A stretch of DNA of 64,000 bases from Actinopolymorpha pittospori. Its GTDB lineage: Bacteria; Actinomycetota; Actinomycetes; Propionibacteriales; Actinopolymorphaceae. The position numbers were made by a program, and so were the translations under genes. The DNA lies in the NCBI RefSeq assembly GCF_014873875.1, contig NZ_JADBEM010000001.1, positions 124,001-188,000 on the forward strand, in the 5' to 3' direction. Positions 8,961-17,580 of this stretch are shown piece after piece. Numbering within the stretch: position 1 is the stretch's first letter; each line of letters opens with the position of its first letter. The notes under the pieces were generated by a model. That model ran no database searches. It was not told the DNA's origin and saw only the letters and a list, made by a program, of their open reading frames with translations.

Positions 8961-10148
8961 ATGACTGATGAACTCGTCAACGTTTCCGAGCCGACCACGG
9001 CCCACGTCACAGATGGCCGCAAGCTTCGGGTCGGCTACGTCGTCACGTTCGATCCGGCTGGGCCGATGGGCCTGTGGGAGAAGCTGCAGGACCGGCTTGC
9101 GCTGTGGGCAGACAGCGGGGTGGTGGCGGATGTAGCCGTGTGTGTTCGAGACACAAGCTCCCTCGCGCGGGCGGAGATGGCAGGACCTCACAAGCTGCAT
9201 CCGCTCATCGCCTCACGGAGCTTTCTGGCCACCCGGCATCTGGGGGGCTGGGCGAAGCGCGTCCGGCCGGATGTCATCTACGCCCGCTACGCACTGCCTT
9301 GGCCGGGGCTGAGGTCCTTGGCCAGGTACGCGCCGGTCGTGCTGGAGCATCACGCCGACGAAGCCGTCGAGCGGCGGTGGCGCCCATGGGGGGTCAAGGT
9401 GGTCTCGTGGCTGGGATCGTCCTACGTGCTCAAGGCGGCGAGCGGATTCGTCTACATCGATCCGGCCCTGTCGGACAGTCAACACCTCAGTCGGTTCCCC
9501 GCGGCCAAGATGGTCCTCACCAACGGTGTGCGCATCGATCGGTCGGTCCAGTTCGGCAGCGTGCGGGACAGGAAGCCTGGACCTCCGCGGCTGGTCATGT
9601 CCGTCGGTGTGCCCGAACGCTGGCACGGCCTGGACAAGTACGAGGCACTCGCCGAGCTCTGCCCCGATCTCGAGTTTCACGTCATCGGTGCCGAGGGGCT
9701 GGCGGCGAGCAGACCTAATCTCATCTACCACGGGCGACTCGATGTCCCGGCACACGACAGGCTGCTGCACCAGATGGACATCGGCGTCGGCAGCCTCGGC
9801 CTGGAGCGGATCGACTGCGAGTTCGCCTCGCCTCTGAAGGTTCGAGGTTACATTCGGGCGGGATTGCCGGTGGTACTCGGGCATACCGACCCGGACCTAC
9901 CGGCGTCAGAGGAGTCTGTCCTCAGTCTGGGGTACGGCTTCGCTGTCACGGTCGACATCGCCAGGCGGCTTCAGGACTTCGCGGCGCGACAGACCGGACG
10001 CACCTGCAGTCCGGCGTTAGCTAACAACGTTGACGCGAGAACGAAGGAGGACCGGCGCCTTGCATTCCTGCGCGAACTGGCCGCCCCACCTCGACGGCCT
10101 TCCAATCCGAAGCGTCAGTCCGCTCCTGAGCGGCGGCCGGCGCCCTGA
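8961..10148 (+). CDS. Glycosyltransferase (GT-B fold)
   Basis: A 395-residue protein with LRVGYVVTFDPAGPMGLWEKLQ at residue 20, VIYARYALPWPGLRSLARYAPVVLEHHADE near 105, YIDPALSDS, and a GT-B C-terminal half (MSVGVPERWHGLDKYEAL, VIGAEGL). The last part, FASPLKVRGYIRAGLPVVLG, resembles the sugar-nucleotide site of GT4-type enzymes. ATG at 8961 is supported by GGGAGA 10 nt upstream; the longer open frame overlaps the polymerase. It starts 8 bp after the polymerase gene and is the last plus-strand gene of the run. Its 3' 34 nt overlap the convergent flippase gene. Donor and acceptor are unknown. Confidence 0.8.
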   Translation: MTDELVNVSEPTTAHVTDGRKLRVGYVVTFDPAGPMGLWEKLQDRLALWADSGVVADVAVCVRDTSSLARAEMAGPHKLHPLIASRSFLATRHLGGWAKRVRPDVIYARYALPWPGLRSLARYAPVVLEHHADEAVERRWRPWGVKVVSWLGSSYVLKAASGFVYIDPALSDSQHLSRFPAAKMVLTNGVRIDRSVQFGSVRDRKPGPPRLVMSVGVPERWHGLDKYEALAELCPDLEFHVIGAEGLAASRPNLIYHGRLDVPAHDRLLHQMDIGVGSLGLERIDCEFASPLKVRGYIRAGLPVVLGHTDPDLPASEESVLSLGYGFAVTVDIARRLQDFAARQTGRTCSPALANNVDARTKEDRRLAFLRELAAPPRRPSNPKRQSAPERRPAP

Positions 10149-11416
10149 ACGACCCGCCGCGCTCCGACCAGAAGCAGCGCGTAGGAGACCGCCAGTGCCA
10201 GGGACTGAATGCTGAGAAGGTGCTTGGGCGTCCATGCGTAGAGGTGACCGAGCAGAAAGCTCACCATGGTCAACGACAGGATCCCGATCTGCCAACACAG
10301 AAGCGCACGCTGCTTCCCGTAGACCAGGTACACCGTGCTCAACGGGCTGGAGACGAACCGCGCCCACATCAGCGGGACGAGGGCCGCCGCAAGCGACCCG
10401 GCGTAGCGCCACGTCTCCCCGAGAAACGTCGCGAACAAGGCATCGGAGAACAGCAGCAGGACCGCGAAGGGGGGCAGCGATACCGCGACCAGAACCTTGA
10501 CGACCCTGTCGAACGCATGCAGTGCCGCCATCGTCGAGTGGGTGCGTCGCGCGGCTTCTCGGAAGTAGACCTGCGAAATCGCCGTACCAACCAACGTCAC
10601 GGGCAGCACGACGATTCGGTACGCCAACGCGTAGCTTCCCACTGTCGCAGAGGTGTAGAGCGTCGCGAACCCGAACACCGCGAGGTTGTAGGACAGCGCA
10701 TTCGCAAGACTGGACCACAGGTCGTATTTGGGGAAGTCCTTGTACCGGCCCGCCAGGTCCCGATACCGGGCCAGGTCGCAGCCGACCGGGCGTGCGGCGT
10801 TGCGGTAAGTTCTGAGCAGGCGCGCGTTGGCGGTCGCGAGAGAAGCGAGATTGCCGGTCACCAGCCCGGCCACGCCCATTCCCGCAACGCCGAGGCCGAT
10901 CTGGGCAAGCGATGCCACGAAGGCCTTGATGACCCCCGCGCGAGTGACGTCCACGTACCGATCACGTCGCATGCTGAAGTACGACAGCGTCTCGAAGGCG
11001 CTGCCCAAGAACACCATCAACGGCACGACCAGCAGCCATTGGGAGGACTCCGCCAACGGCTCGAGTCTGCCGGCCTGCCCGCGCAGGAAGAAGATGGGGA
11101 CAAGCATCACAACCGAGACGACGCTTGAGAACACGAGCGCCAATGACGCGAGCCTGACCGCATCTGCCTCTGCCGCCGGCAGCATGATGGCCATGTGATA
11201 ACGGCCCGCGGCGACAACCGTCAGGATCGCGCCGACCGACACCAGGATCGTGAACGTCCCGTACTCCGCCGGAGAGTAGACACGCGCAAGCAATGGGTAG
11301 GCGAGGGTGGGAACCAGCTGTGCCAACCCTGCCCCGGTCGCCAGTATGGCGACGCGACGTCCGAGCGGACCCAGAGTCGTCGTCACCCAGCTCAGCCACC
11401 TGAACCGAGGGCGCAT
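10115..11416 (-). CDS. Wzx-like polysaccharide flippase (MOP/MATE superfamily)
   Basis: A 433-residue protein with about twelve membrane segments. It has the Wzx N-terminus LATGAGLAQLVPTLAYPLLARVYSPAEYGTFTILVS, in which the LARVYSPAEYG motif is characteristic. In the family it moves the undecaprenyl-diphosphate-linked repeat unit across the membrane for Wzy polymerisation. It is convergent with, and overlaps by 34 nt, the last glycosyltransferase gene, so it has its own promoter from the 11417-11586 divergent region. Being on the opposite strand from the other polymer genes is mildly unusual but the functional link is strong. Confidence 0.85.
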   Translation of the reverse strand: MRPRFRWLSWVTTTLGPLGRRVAILATGAGLAQLVPTLAYPLLARVYSPAEYGTFTILVSVGAILTVVAAGRYHMAIMLPAAEADAVRLASLALVFSSVVSVVMLVPIFFLRGQAGRLEPLAESSQWLLVVPLMVFLGSAFETLSYFSMRRDRYVDVTRAGVIKAFVASLAQIGLGVAGMGVAGLVTGNLASLATANARLLRTYRNAARPVGCDLARYRDLAGRYKDFPKYDLWSSLANALSYNLAVFGFATLYTSATVGSYALAYRIVVLPVTLVGTAISQVYFREAARRTHSTMAALHAFDRVVKVLVAVSLPPFAVLLLFSDALFATFLGETWRYAGSLAAALVPLMWARFVSSPLSTVYLVYGKQRALLCWQIGILSLTMVSFLLGHLYAWTPKHLLSIQSLALAVSYALLLVGARRVVQGAGRRSGAD

Positions 11417-11515
11417 CCGTTCTCCAGCAAGATCATCACGGTCGTCACAGCGTGGTCGGCGGAGCGCGCCCCGACGATAACAGATCGGCTGGGAAGACCC
11501 GTTCCATTCCGTTTC

Positions 11516-11544
11516 TTAACGGTGTGGGACACCCAGGCTATAAC
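11516..11544 (+). promoter_or_regulatory. sigma-70-type promoter for the methyltransferase
   Basis: TTAACG at 11516-11521 and TATAAC at 11539-11544 are separated by exactly 17 bp. Expected transcription start is near 11551, leaving a leader of about 35 nt with GGAGG ahead of the ATG at 11587. The -10 matches consensus at five of six positions and the -35 at four. Confidence 0.5.
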
Positions 11545-11586
11545 GTATCGTACTGGTTCCACTACAGACAGCACGGAGGCCCTGAG

Positions 11587-12276
11587 ATGCAGCACACCAA
11601 CGGCGACACGCTCGTCACGCAGATCAAGAAGACCCCGGTAATGCAGCAGGTCAAGAAGGCTGTCTGGGGTTTGCGTAAGAAGGTGCTCGTCGCGCGGGGC
11701 GGTGCACCCAGCGGCTGGTACGACGACGTGTACTCGCACGGGCACGAGGATTACGTGAACCACTACTCAGAGTCGAGGTACCTGCCGGTATGGGAGGCGC
11801 TCTGCGAGCGGATCGCCCCCGGTAGCTCGGTGCTCGAGATCGGCTGTGGCCCCGGCCAGTTGGCAGAGATGATGCTCGACAAGGGCGTCGGCTCCTACGT
11901 CGGCTTCGACTTCAGCCCGACGGCGATCGAACTCGCGAGGAAGAGGCTGCCGAACTGTCGTCTGGAGGTCGCCGACGCCCGGACCACCGACCTCTACACT
12001 TCGGAGAAGTTCGACGTGGTGGTCGCTACAGAGGTGCTCGAGCACATCATCGACGACCTCCCGGTCCTCGAGCGCGTCCCGCGTGGTGCGATCATTCTCG
12101 CTACTGTTCCGAACTTCGACTACGCCAGCCACGTGCGTTTCTTCGGCACCGTTGAGCAGGTGCGCGAGCGGTACGGGCCCCTGTTCGAGAGCTTGGAGGT
12201 GGCCACACACTTCCATGCGGGCGACCCGGACGGCTCACACGGGATCTTCTACCTCCTCCACGGGCGTCGCGCCTGA
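11587..12276 (+). CDS. Class I SAM-dependent methyltransferase
   Basis: A 229-residue methyltransferase. Motif I is VLEIGCGPGQLAEMM near residue 80, followed by YVGFDFSPTAIELARKR, VADARTTDL and FDVVVATEVLEHI, the usual Rossmann SAM-binding series. The N-terminal about 40 residues are basic (QVKKAVWGLRKKVLVARGG), perhaps membrane-associating. ATG at 11587 is chosen because CACGGAGG sits about 6 nt upstream and a good promoter ends at 11544; the longer open frame to 11452 is unlikely. Placed next to the flippase, it may methylate the polymer or a precursor (inference). Confidence 0.83.
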   Translation: MQHTNGDTLVTQIKKTPVMQQVKKAVWGLRKKVLVARGGAPSGWYDDVYSHGHEDYVNHYSESRYLPVWEALCERIAPGSSVLEIGCGPGQLAEMMLDKGVGSYVGFDFSPTAIELARKRLPNCRLEVADARTTDLYTSEKFDVVVATEVLEHIIDDLPVLERVPRGAIILATVPNFDYASHVRFFGTVEQVRERYGPLFESLEVATHFHAGDPDGSHGIFYLLHGRRA

Positions 12277-12463
12277 CGATCTGCTCACATCGGTCGAGCT
12301 CAGGAGACCAGGCCCCGCACCCCGCCGACAGTTCCCTACCGAGAAGACTGCAGATCAACAACACCCCCTCGAGCCAAGACCCTCAGCCGGGTCCAGGTCT
12401 AGCCGCCCAAGTGGGGCCAACCGAGGTTGACCTATCCACTGTGTGCCTACTTCACGTCATCGG

Positions 12464-12823
12464 TCAGGCGAATACTGGTGTCAGGTCGATGAAAACCCGG
12501 TAGCTGTCGATCCGTGCGTGGTCGTCGAGGTGCCACGTTGTCACCGCTGGGATGGTGACGGTCTTGCTGTCCAGTCGGACGTACCTCACCGAAAGTTCGC
12601 AGATGGTGTCTGGCCCGACGACCCATTCGTTGACAAGGGTGTGGTGCAACTCCTTGATCGTGCCGTAGAAGTCGCTCAGTCCGGCTTCGATGGCGGCGGG
12701 ACCGACTTGTGGCTCGGCGTTGCCGAAGATCATGCGTCCGTCCGGGGCGAAGAGCCGACTGAACGGGGCCGCGTCACGGGCGTCGACCACTGCGAACACG
12801 TGCTTGGTGAGTTCACTGGGCAT
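12464..12823 (-). CDS. SnoaL-like / NTF2-fold protein
   Basis: A 119-residue single-domain protein with the alpha-plus-beta cone pattern: HVFAVVDARDAAPFSRLFAPDGRMIFGNAEP at the start, then GLSDFYGTIKELHHTL, and alternating strands (ICELSVRYVRLDSKTVTIPAVTTWHLDDHARIDSYRVFID). Members are hydroxysteroid-isomerase-like cyclases, hydrolases or binding proteins, so no reaction can be assigned. GAGGAG 5 nt upstream supports ATG at 12823. It stands alone, convergent with the preceding methyltransferase and divergent from the HelR-like gene. Confidence 0.75.
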   Translation of the reverse strand: MPSELTKHVFAVVDARDAAPFSRLFAPDGRMIFGNAEPQVGPAAIEAGLSDFYGTIKELHHTLVNEWVVGPDTICELSVRYVRLDSKTVTIPAVTTWHLDDHARIDSYRVFIDLTPVFA

Positions 12824-13035
12824 GAAGGCTCCTCAGGGCTTTCGTTGGAGGTCGCACCGTTTCACCCAAAGACGGCGGTGCTGCTTCACCATACGACGTT
12901 GTCGATCATGAACGGCTGGACGCGGACGAGATGGGCGGCGCGTTCGACAAAGGTTCAGCGCGGCGTTTTCGAACGGGTCGGCGCCGGCCAGCCGGACCAC
13001 ACCACGACCGCGCGGGAACAAGGCCAAAAACAGCG

Positions 13036-13055
13036 AAGTAAGTCAAGCCTTACTT
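13036..13055. promoter_or_regulatory. inverted repeat upstream of the HelR-like gene
   Basis: AAGTAAG, six bases, then the exact complement CTTACTT form a 20-bp dyad about 53 bp before the HelR-like start. The segment is AT-richer than its surroundings. It looks like a repressor or activator site, or a small hairpin. It does not match what I remember of the rifamycin-associated element, but I cannot test that here. Confidence 0.45.
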
Positions 13056-13107
13056 TCATCTGTTCTCCTCCGCATACTGGGTGGTCGACAAGGGGGAGAT
13101 GCCAGGC

Positions 13108-15216
13108 ATGCAGATGGACAACGGCGTTACGCGGCAGGTCGAAGTCGAGCGGCAGCGGGTGGACGCCATGTACGAGCGACTCGATCTTGCCGTCACCGAG
13201 GCGCTCGCCGCGCACAGTCGGGTGCTCGCCGCGCCGGCCGAGAGCGCGGCGGAGTTGTACGCCCGCGACGTCGAGGTCGCCCGCCTCACGCGCACCGTTG
13301 GTGAGCTGCGCGCCGCCGAACGCTCACTGTGCTTCGGCCGGATCGACAGCGCGGCGGGTGGCTCGCTGCACATCGGACGCATCGGGCTGCGCTCAGAGGA
13401 CGGCGCGGTGCTGCTGGTGGACTGGCGCGCGGACGCGGCGCGTCCCTTCTACGCGGCGACACCTGCGTGGCCCATGGGGCTGCGTCGACGTCGGCACCTG
13501 CGGCTGAACCATCGCCGGGTCGCCGACGTCAGCGACGAGATCCTCGACGGCTCGGGCCCCACCTCTCACGACATCGTGGGGGACGGGCCCCTGGTGGCCG
13601 CGCTGGGGCGTGCGCGGACCGGCCGGATGCGCGAAGCGGTGGCGACGTTGCAGGCCGAGCAGGACGTGATCGTCAGGTCACCGCATCGAGGCGTGACCGT
13701 GGTGGAGGGAGGTCCCGGAACCGGTAAGACGATCGTGGCGCTGCACCGCGCCGCCTACGTCCTCTACGCGTTTCCGGTCCTCGCCGAGCGAGGCGTGCTG
13801 GTGTTCGGCCCGAACCGGCGGTTCCTCGACTACATCTCTGAGGTGCTGCCCTCACTCGGTGAGAACGATGTGCAGATGGCGACCCTGGCCGATCTCGCTG
13901 GCGTGGCACCGTCAGCGGCCGACTCCGATCCGGTCGCACGGATCAAAGGACAGGCGCGGCTCGCCGCAGCCCTCGCCCGGTGGGTGCGTGACCGGCAGCC
14001 GCGTGGGGTGCCCCTTGCCGTACGGGTCGGGCAGGACACGCTCGTCCTGGAACCGGAGACCGTGATCGACGCCCACCGCGTCGCCACCTCGGGTGGGCTC
14101 GCCCACAATCCGGCGCGGGAAGCTTTCAAGGAGCATCTCGTCGAAGCCCTGGTGAACCTGCTGGAGAGGCGCACGACCGATGCGCTCAACGAGATGGACG
14201 CGGAGGTCGCGGCCATCCTGGGCGTCGACCTGGACCAGGCGGTCGCCGGGGACCTGCGCAGGCTCGGCCTTGATGAGGCGGTCGCACCCGCGGGACCCGA
14301 GTTCGACTGGGACAGCGTTCGGGACGGGCTCATCGAGGACCCCGCGGTCGACTTCGCGATCGAGGCGGTGTGGCCCCGGCTACGTGCCGCGGACGCGCTC
14401 GAGCAGTTCCTCACCGACCGTGAGGCACTCACGACCTACCTGCCTTCGGCGTCCGTCGATGAGGTCGCACACCTCGTACGCGACCCCGGCTCGGGGCTTA
14501 CGGACGCCGACCTGGCCTTGCTGGATGAGGCGCGAGCACTGATCGAGGGACCGCCTGCGGAGGTGTACGGCCACATCGTGGTCGATGAGGCGCAGGAACT
14601 CTCCGAGATGCAGTGGCGCATGCTCATGCGCCGCTGCCCGGGACGTTCGATGACCATCGTCGGCGACTTCGCCCAGGCCGGGTCAGCGACCACGGTCCGG
14701 ACCTGGCCGGAGGCTGTCGGGCCGTTCGTTGGGGAGCGGTTCGATCGCCACACCCTGACCATCAACTACCGCACGACGGCCGAGATTCTGGACTCGACCG
14801 CTCCCCTGCTCGCGCGGATCGCACCAGGGCAGGTGCCGTCCCGCTCGATCCGGCACGGCGAGCGCCCGCGCACGATCCCGGTCACCGACGCCGACATCCC
14901 TGCTGCCCTGCTCGAACTCGTGGAGCAGACGAACCACGCCCACACCGGTGAGCTCGTCGGCGTCATCGGCCCTACTGATCGGGTCGCCGACCTCACGAGG
15001 GTGCTGGACGGGACGGGTGCTGTCATCGTCGCGGCTCCCGATGCGCGCGGGCTGGAGTTCGACACCGTGGTCGTCGTCGATCCCGGCGCGATCGAGGCTC
15101 GGCGTCAGTCCGGCACGCGTGACCTCTACGTCGCCCTCACCCGTGCCACCAAGCGGGTCGCCGTACTCCGACTCGGTGGCGGGACAGGCGACCGCGGGGC
15201 GGGCTCGCGCTCCTGA
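13108..15216 (+). CDS. helR: HelD/HelR-like RNA polymerase-associated ATPase (UvrD/PcrA-like helicase superfamily 1)
   Basis: A superfamily-1 ATPase of 702 residues. The N-terminal about 70 residues are a predicted coiled coil (QRVDAMYERLDLAVTEAL). Walker A is EGGPGTGKTIVALHRAAYVLYAFP near residue 200. Walker B is HIVVDEAQELSEMQW near 490, and later motifs are VGDFAQAGSA, LTINYRTTAEIL, APDARGLEFDTVVV and LYVALTRATKRVAVL. The HelD class inserts into the RNA polymerase channels and frees stalled complexes. Actinomycete HelR members displace rifamycins and give resistance. Length and architecture fit HelR, but HelD versus HelR cannot be settled by eye. GGGGGAG 9 nt upstream favours ATG 13108 over GTG 13081. 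A flavin monooxygenase follows. Confidence 0.85.
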   Translation: MQMDNGVTRQVEVERQRVDAMYERLDLAVTEALAAHSRVLAAPAESAAELYARDVEVARLTRTVGELRAAERSLCFGRIDSAAGGSLHIGRIGLRSEDGAVLLVDWRADAARPFYAATPAWPMGLRRRRHLRLNHRRVADVSDEILDGSGPTSHDIVGDGPLVAALGRARTGRMREAVATLQAEQDVIVRSPHRGVTVVEGGPGTGKTIVALHRAAYVLYAFPVLAERGVLVFGPNRRFLDYISEVLPSLGENDVQMATLADLAGVAPSAADSDPVARIKGQARLAAALARWVRDRQPRGVPLAVRVGQDTLVLEPETVIDAHRVATSGGLAHNPAREAFKEHLVEALVNLLERRTTDALNEMDAEVAAILGVDLDQAVAGDLRRLGLDEAVAPAGPEFDWDSVRDGLIEDPAVDFAIEAVWPRLRAADALEQFLTDREALTTYLPSASVDEVAHLVRDPGSGLTDADLALLDEARALIEGPPAEVYGHIVVDEAQELSEMQWRMLMRRCPGRSMTIVGDFAQAGSATTVRTWPEAVGPFVGERFDRHTLTINYRTTAEILDSTAPLLARIAPGQVPSRSIRHGERPRTIPVTDADIPAALLELVEQTNHAHTGELVGVIGPTDRVADLTRVLDGTGAVIVAAPDARGLEFDTVVVVDPGAIEARRQSGTRDLYVALTRATKRVAVLRLGGGTGDRGAGSRS

Positions 15217-15309
15217 GGGGGCCGCGTCGTTACGATCATGAACGGCTCTGCCGCGCGGACCACGTGCCCGTGCGGGCCGGTGTGCTGAGACGTCCAACGG
15301 GGAGGACGA

Positions 15310-16542
15310 ATGAGGTCGAGCGAAGGCGGCTCACCCAGTTCAGGTGTTTCGCGGTCGGCGGTCGTCGTCGGTGCGGGGATCGGCGGGCTGACCGCCGCGG
15401 TCGCGCTGCGCCGGATCGGCTGGCACGTCACGGTGCTCGAACGGGCAACGGCCATCGCGACCGTGGGCGCAGGACTGTCGCTGTGGCCGAACGCCGTGCG
15501 GGTTCTCGCGCTGCTCGACCTCGACGAGGCGGTGGCCTCCCACGCGGTCAGCGCGGTGATCCGCGCCAACATGCGCAACCCCAACGGCCGGTGGGTGCGC
15601 CACGCACATCCCTGCGACGTGAAGGTTCTCGTCGTTCACCGCGCGGACCTGCACCAGGTGCTGCGCGGTGCCCTCCCCCAGGAGGCGCTGCGCACCGATG
15701 CCACGGTCGTGGCGGTGACCGAGAAGGACGGCGAGAAGGACGGCGCGCAGGATCGCGTCACGGTGACGTACGAGTCGCAGGGCGCGCGGCAGGAGGTGAC
15801 CGCGGACCTGGTGGTCGCCGCGGACGGGATCGACAGCGCGATCCGCCGGCAGCTGTGGCCCGACCACCCGGTGGCGCGGTTCCAACGCCGCACGATCTGG
15901 CGCGGGGTCACCGAACCCGATGGCGTCTGGCCCATCACCGAAAGCCTGACGCTCGGTCGTGGGGCGCAGTTCGGCCTCCTCCCCCTCACCGACCACCGGG
16001 TCTACTGGTTCCTCGTCGTCAACGCCGACCAGCCGGGCCAGGGCTACGGCGACGAACACGCCGAGGTCCGCCGCCGCGTCGACGGCTGGCATGACCCGAT
16101 CCCGGTGCTCGTTGAGGCCACCCGCCCGGACCGCGTGTTGCACAACGACAACTTCGACCTCGACCCGCTACCGACGTTCGTACACGGGCGCACGGTTCTG
16201 CTCGGCGACGCCGCGCACGCGATGACCCCGGACCTCGGACAGGGCGGCTGCCAGGCCATCGAGGACGCCGTGGTCCTCGCCGACGCACTCCTCACCAACC
16301 GCGACCTGAGCGGCGCGCTGGCCTCCTACGACCAGCAGCGGCGTACCCGCGCGCAGGCGGTCGCGGCTGCGGCCCGTCAGTCGAACGCCCGGAACTGCAA
16401 CGACAGCGCCGTGGCGTACGCGATGACCAACCTCGTCGCTCAGCTGACGCCACAAGGCCTGTGGCGCAAGTTGACAGCCGAGTGGTCCACCTGGACACCT
16501 CCCACTGCTCTGCGGACCGGGGCATCGCGCCGCCGGACCTGA
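15310..16542 (+). CDS. Class A FAD-dependent monooxygenase
   Basis: A 410-residue single-component flavoprotein hydroxylase. It has the dinucleotide-binding motif VVVGAGIGGLTAAVALRRIGW near residue 18, VLERA, GLSLWPNAVRVL, the DG motif VVAADGIDSAIRRQLWP near 175, and GD near 298 (VLLGDAAHAMTPDLGQGGCQAIEDA). The GLSLWPNAVRVL segment places it with salicylate-hydroxylase/zeaxanthin-epoxidase-like enzymes rather than the longer Rox rifampicin monooxygenases. GGAGGAC 5 nt upstream fixes ATG 15310. It starts 94 bp after the HelR-like gene, so co-transcription is possible and a drug-modifying role is an attractive but unproven inference. Confidence 0.85.
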   Translation: MRSSEGGSPSSGVSRSAVVVGAGIGGLTAAVALRRIGWHVTVLERATAIATVGAGLSLWPNAVRVLALLDLDEAVASHAVSAVIRANMRNPNGRWVRHAHPCDVKVLVVHRADLHQVLRGALPQEALRTDATVVAVTEKDGEKDGAQDRVTVTYESQGARQEVTADLVVAADGIDSAIRRQLWPDHPVARFQRRTIWRGVTEPDGVWPITESLTLGRGAQFGLLPLTDHRVYWFLVVNADQPGQGYGDEHAEVRRRVDGWHDPIPVLVEATRPDRVLHNDNFDLDPLPTFVHGRTVLLGDAAHAMTPDLGQGGCQAIEDAVVLADALLTNRDLSGALASYDQQRRTRAQAVAAAARQSNARNCNDSAVAYAMTNLVAQLTPQGLWRKLTAEWSTWTPPTALRTGASRRRT

Positions 16543-16582
16543 ACCGGCGGGACCGGCACCGCCCTCGCAACCACGGGCGCGG

Positions 16583-16724
16583 TCACGGCCGGCGTTGCTG
16601 TTGGGCGACCCAGGCGACGATCTGCGTCCGGGAGGTGAAGCCGAACTTAGTGAGAATGTTCTCGACGTGAGTTTCGGCAGTGCGCCGGGATAACCCCGTT
16701 GGTCGCGATCTCCTTGTTCGTCAT
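16583..16724 (-). pseudogene. LuxR-type DNA-binding domain remnant, frameshifted
   Basis: The minus strand encodes a GerE/LuxR helix-turn-helix in two frames: MTNKEIATN from 16724, then after a +/-1 shift near 16692 SRRTAETHVENILTKFGFTSR and QIVAWVAQQQRRP to a stop at 16583. Intact members read about TNKEIA.RL.IS.RTAETHVENIL without a break. Nothing recognisable as a receiver or ATPase domain lies upstream, so this is a decayed C-terminal fragment. It sits in the 365-bp gap between the monooxygenase and the TetR gene. Confidence 0.7.
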
Positions 16725-16908
16725 GCCTATGCCGGATCGTCCTCGGGAGCTGTGGCCGAGCCTCACTCCCCACACCTGCGACAGGCGATGCCCGCCCGTG
16801 TGTGCCCAGGTGGGCTAAAGAGACGTCCTGATTGATCTGGTCCTGGGCGAGTGGCTGCCGGACGTTGTCTCAGTTGATCTGGCCAGGTTCAGGGGTCCGG
16901 TCCGCCGT

Positions 16909-17472
16909 TCAAGGCCGTGGGGCGCGTAGGCCGGCACGGACGACGGCGAGCATGCGAGCGCGGGCGGCCGGATCCGCGGTGTGACGTTCCCGGTCGAGAC
17001 AGCCTGTCAGCAGGGCCTTCACATCGGCGATATCGACGTCGGCGCGTATCGCACCAGCTTGCTGGGCGTGGTCAAGGAGGCGGCGCCAGGCCGCCATGAC
17101 GTCGTACTTGGGCTCGGCGGCGTCGGCTTGGAAGTCGTATCCGGCGCCCGCGAGGGCGTCGACCACACCGCGGTTGGCCGCACCCTCCTCAACCATGAAG
17201 GAGAAGAAGACGGAGAACGCCTCGCCGGGGTCCTCGCCTTCCGTCAGTGCGTTGGCCCGTTGCACGACCTGTTCCATGCGGTTGAGCAGCACTGCCTGGA
17301 ACAGAGCTTCCTTGGTCGGAAAGTGCCTGCTGACAGTGCCGGTGCCCACCCCCGCGCGGCGGGCGATCTCGTGGACCGACACCGAAAGGCCCTCCGCGGC
17401 GAAGGCCGTGGCCGCCACTTCCAGGACCCGTTCCCTGTTACGCCGGGCGTCGGAACGCATGGGCCTGCTCAT
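16909..17472 (-). CDS. TetR-family repressor
   Basis: A 187-residue TetR regulator. The helix-turn-helix is NRERVLEVAATAFAAEGLSVSVHEIARRAGVGTGTVSRHFPTKEALFQ at residues about 13-60, and the ligand domain resembles the SbtR-like C-terminal type (AWRRLLDHAQQAGAIRADVDIADVKALL). It is divergent from an aldo-keto reductase with 108 bp between them containing two nearly identical palindromes, so it very likely represses itself and the reductase. The effector is unknown; substrates or products of the reductase are candidates. Confidence 0.9.
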   Translation of the reverse strand: MSRPMRSDARRNRERVLEVAATAFAAEGLSVSVHEIARRAGVGTGTVSRHFPTKEALFQAVLLNRMEQVVQRANALTEGEDPGEAFSVFFSFMVEEGAANRGVVDALAGAGYDFQADAAEPKYDVMAAWRRLLDHAQQAGAIRADVDIADVKALLTGCLDRERHTADPAARARMLAVVRAGLRAPRP

Positions 17473-17501
17473 CGAGCGGTACTCCAGCCGTAGTAGGCAA
17501 C

Positions 17502-17550
17502 CGGGACAGGCGTCCCGTATAGTCTCCGCTTAACCGGGACGGCCGTCCCG
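17502..17550. promoter_or_regulatory. two palindromic operators between tetR and AKR
   Basis: CGGGACAGGCGTCCCG at 17502-17517 and CGGGACGGCCGTCCCG at 17535-17550 share perfect CGGGAC/GTCCCG arms around a 4-bp core; the second is fully palindromic. Centres are 33 bp apart, about three helical turns, so dimers would bind on the same face. Location between divergent genes makes these the likely TetR operators. TATAGT at 17518-17523 lies between them and may be a -10. Confidence 0.85.
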
Positions 17551-17580
17551 ATTTTATCCCGTGCCGAACGGAGACCTGCC

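Noticed and set aside
12903..15247. Exact 15-bp direct repeat (CGATCATGAACGGCT) at 12903-12917 and 15233-15247 flanking the HelR-like gene
   Set aside because: In 64 kb of GC-biased DNA a few exact 15-mers are expected by chance, and no other boundary feature supports a mobile unit.
15310..16542. Assignment as Rox rifampicin monooxygenase
   Set aside because: The length and the GLSLWPNAVRVL region fit salicylate-hydroxylase-like enzymes better; the HelR neighbour alone does not justify the name.
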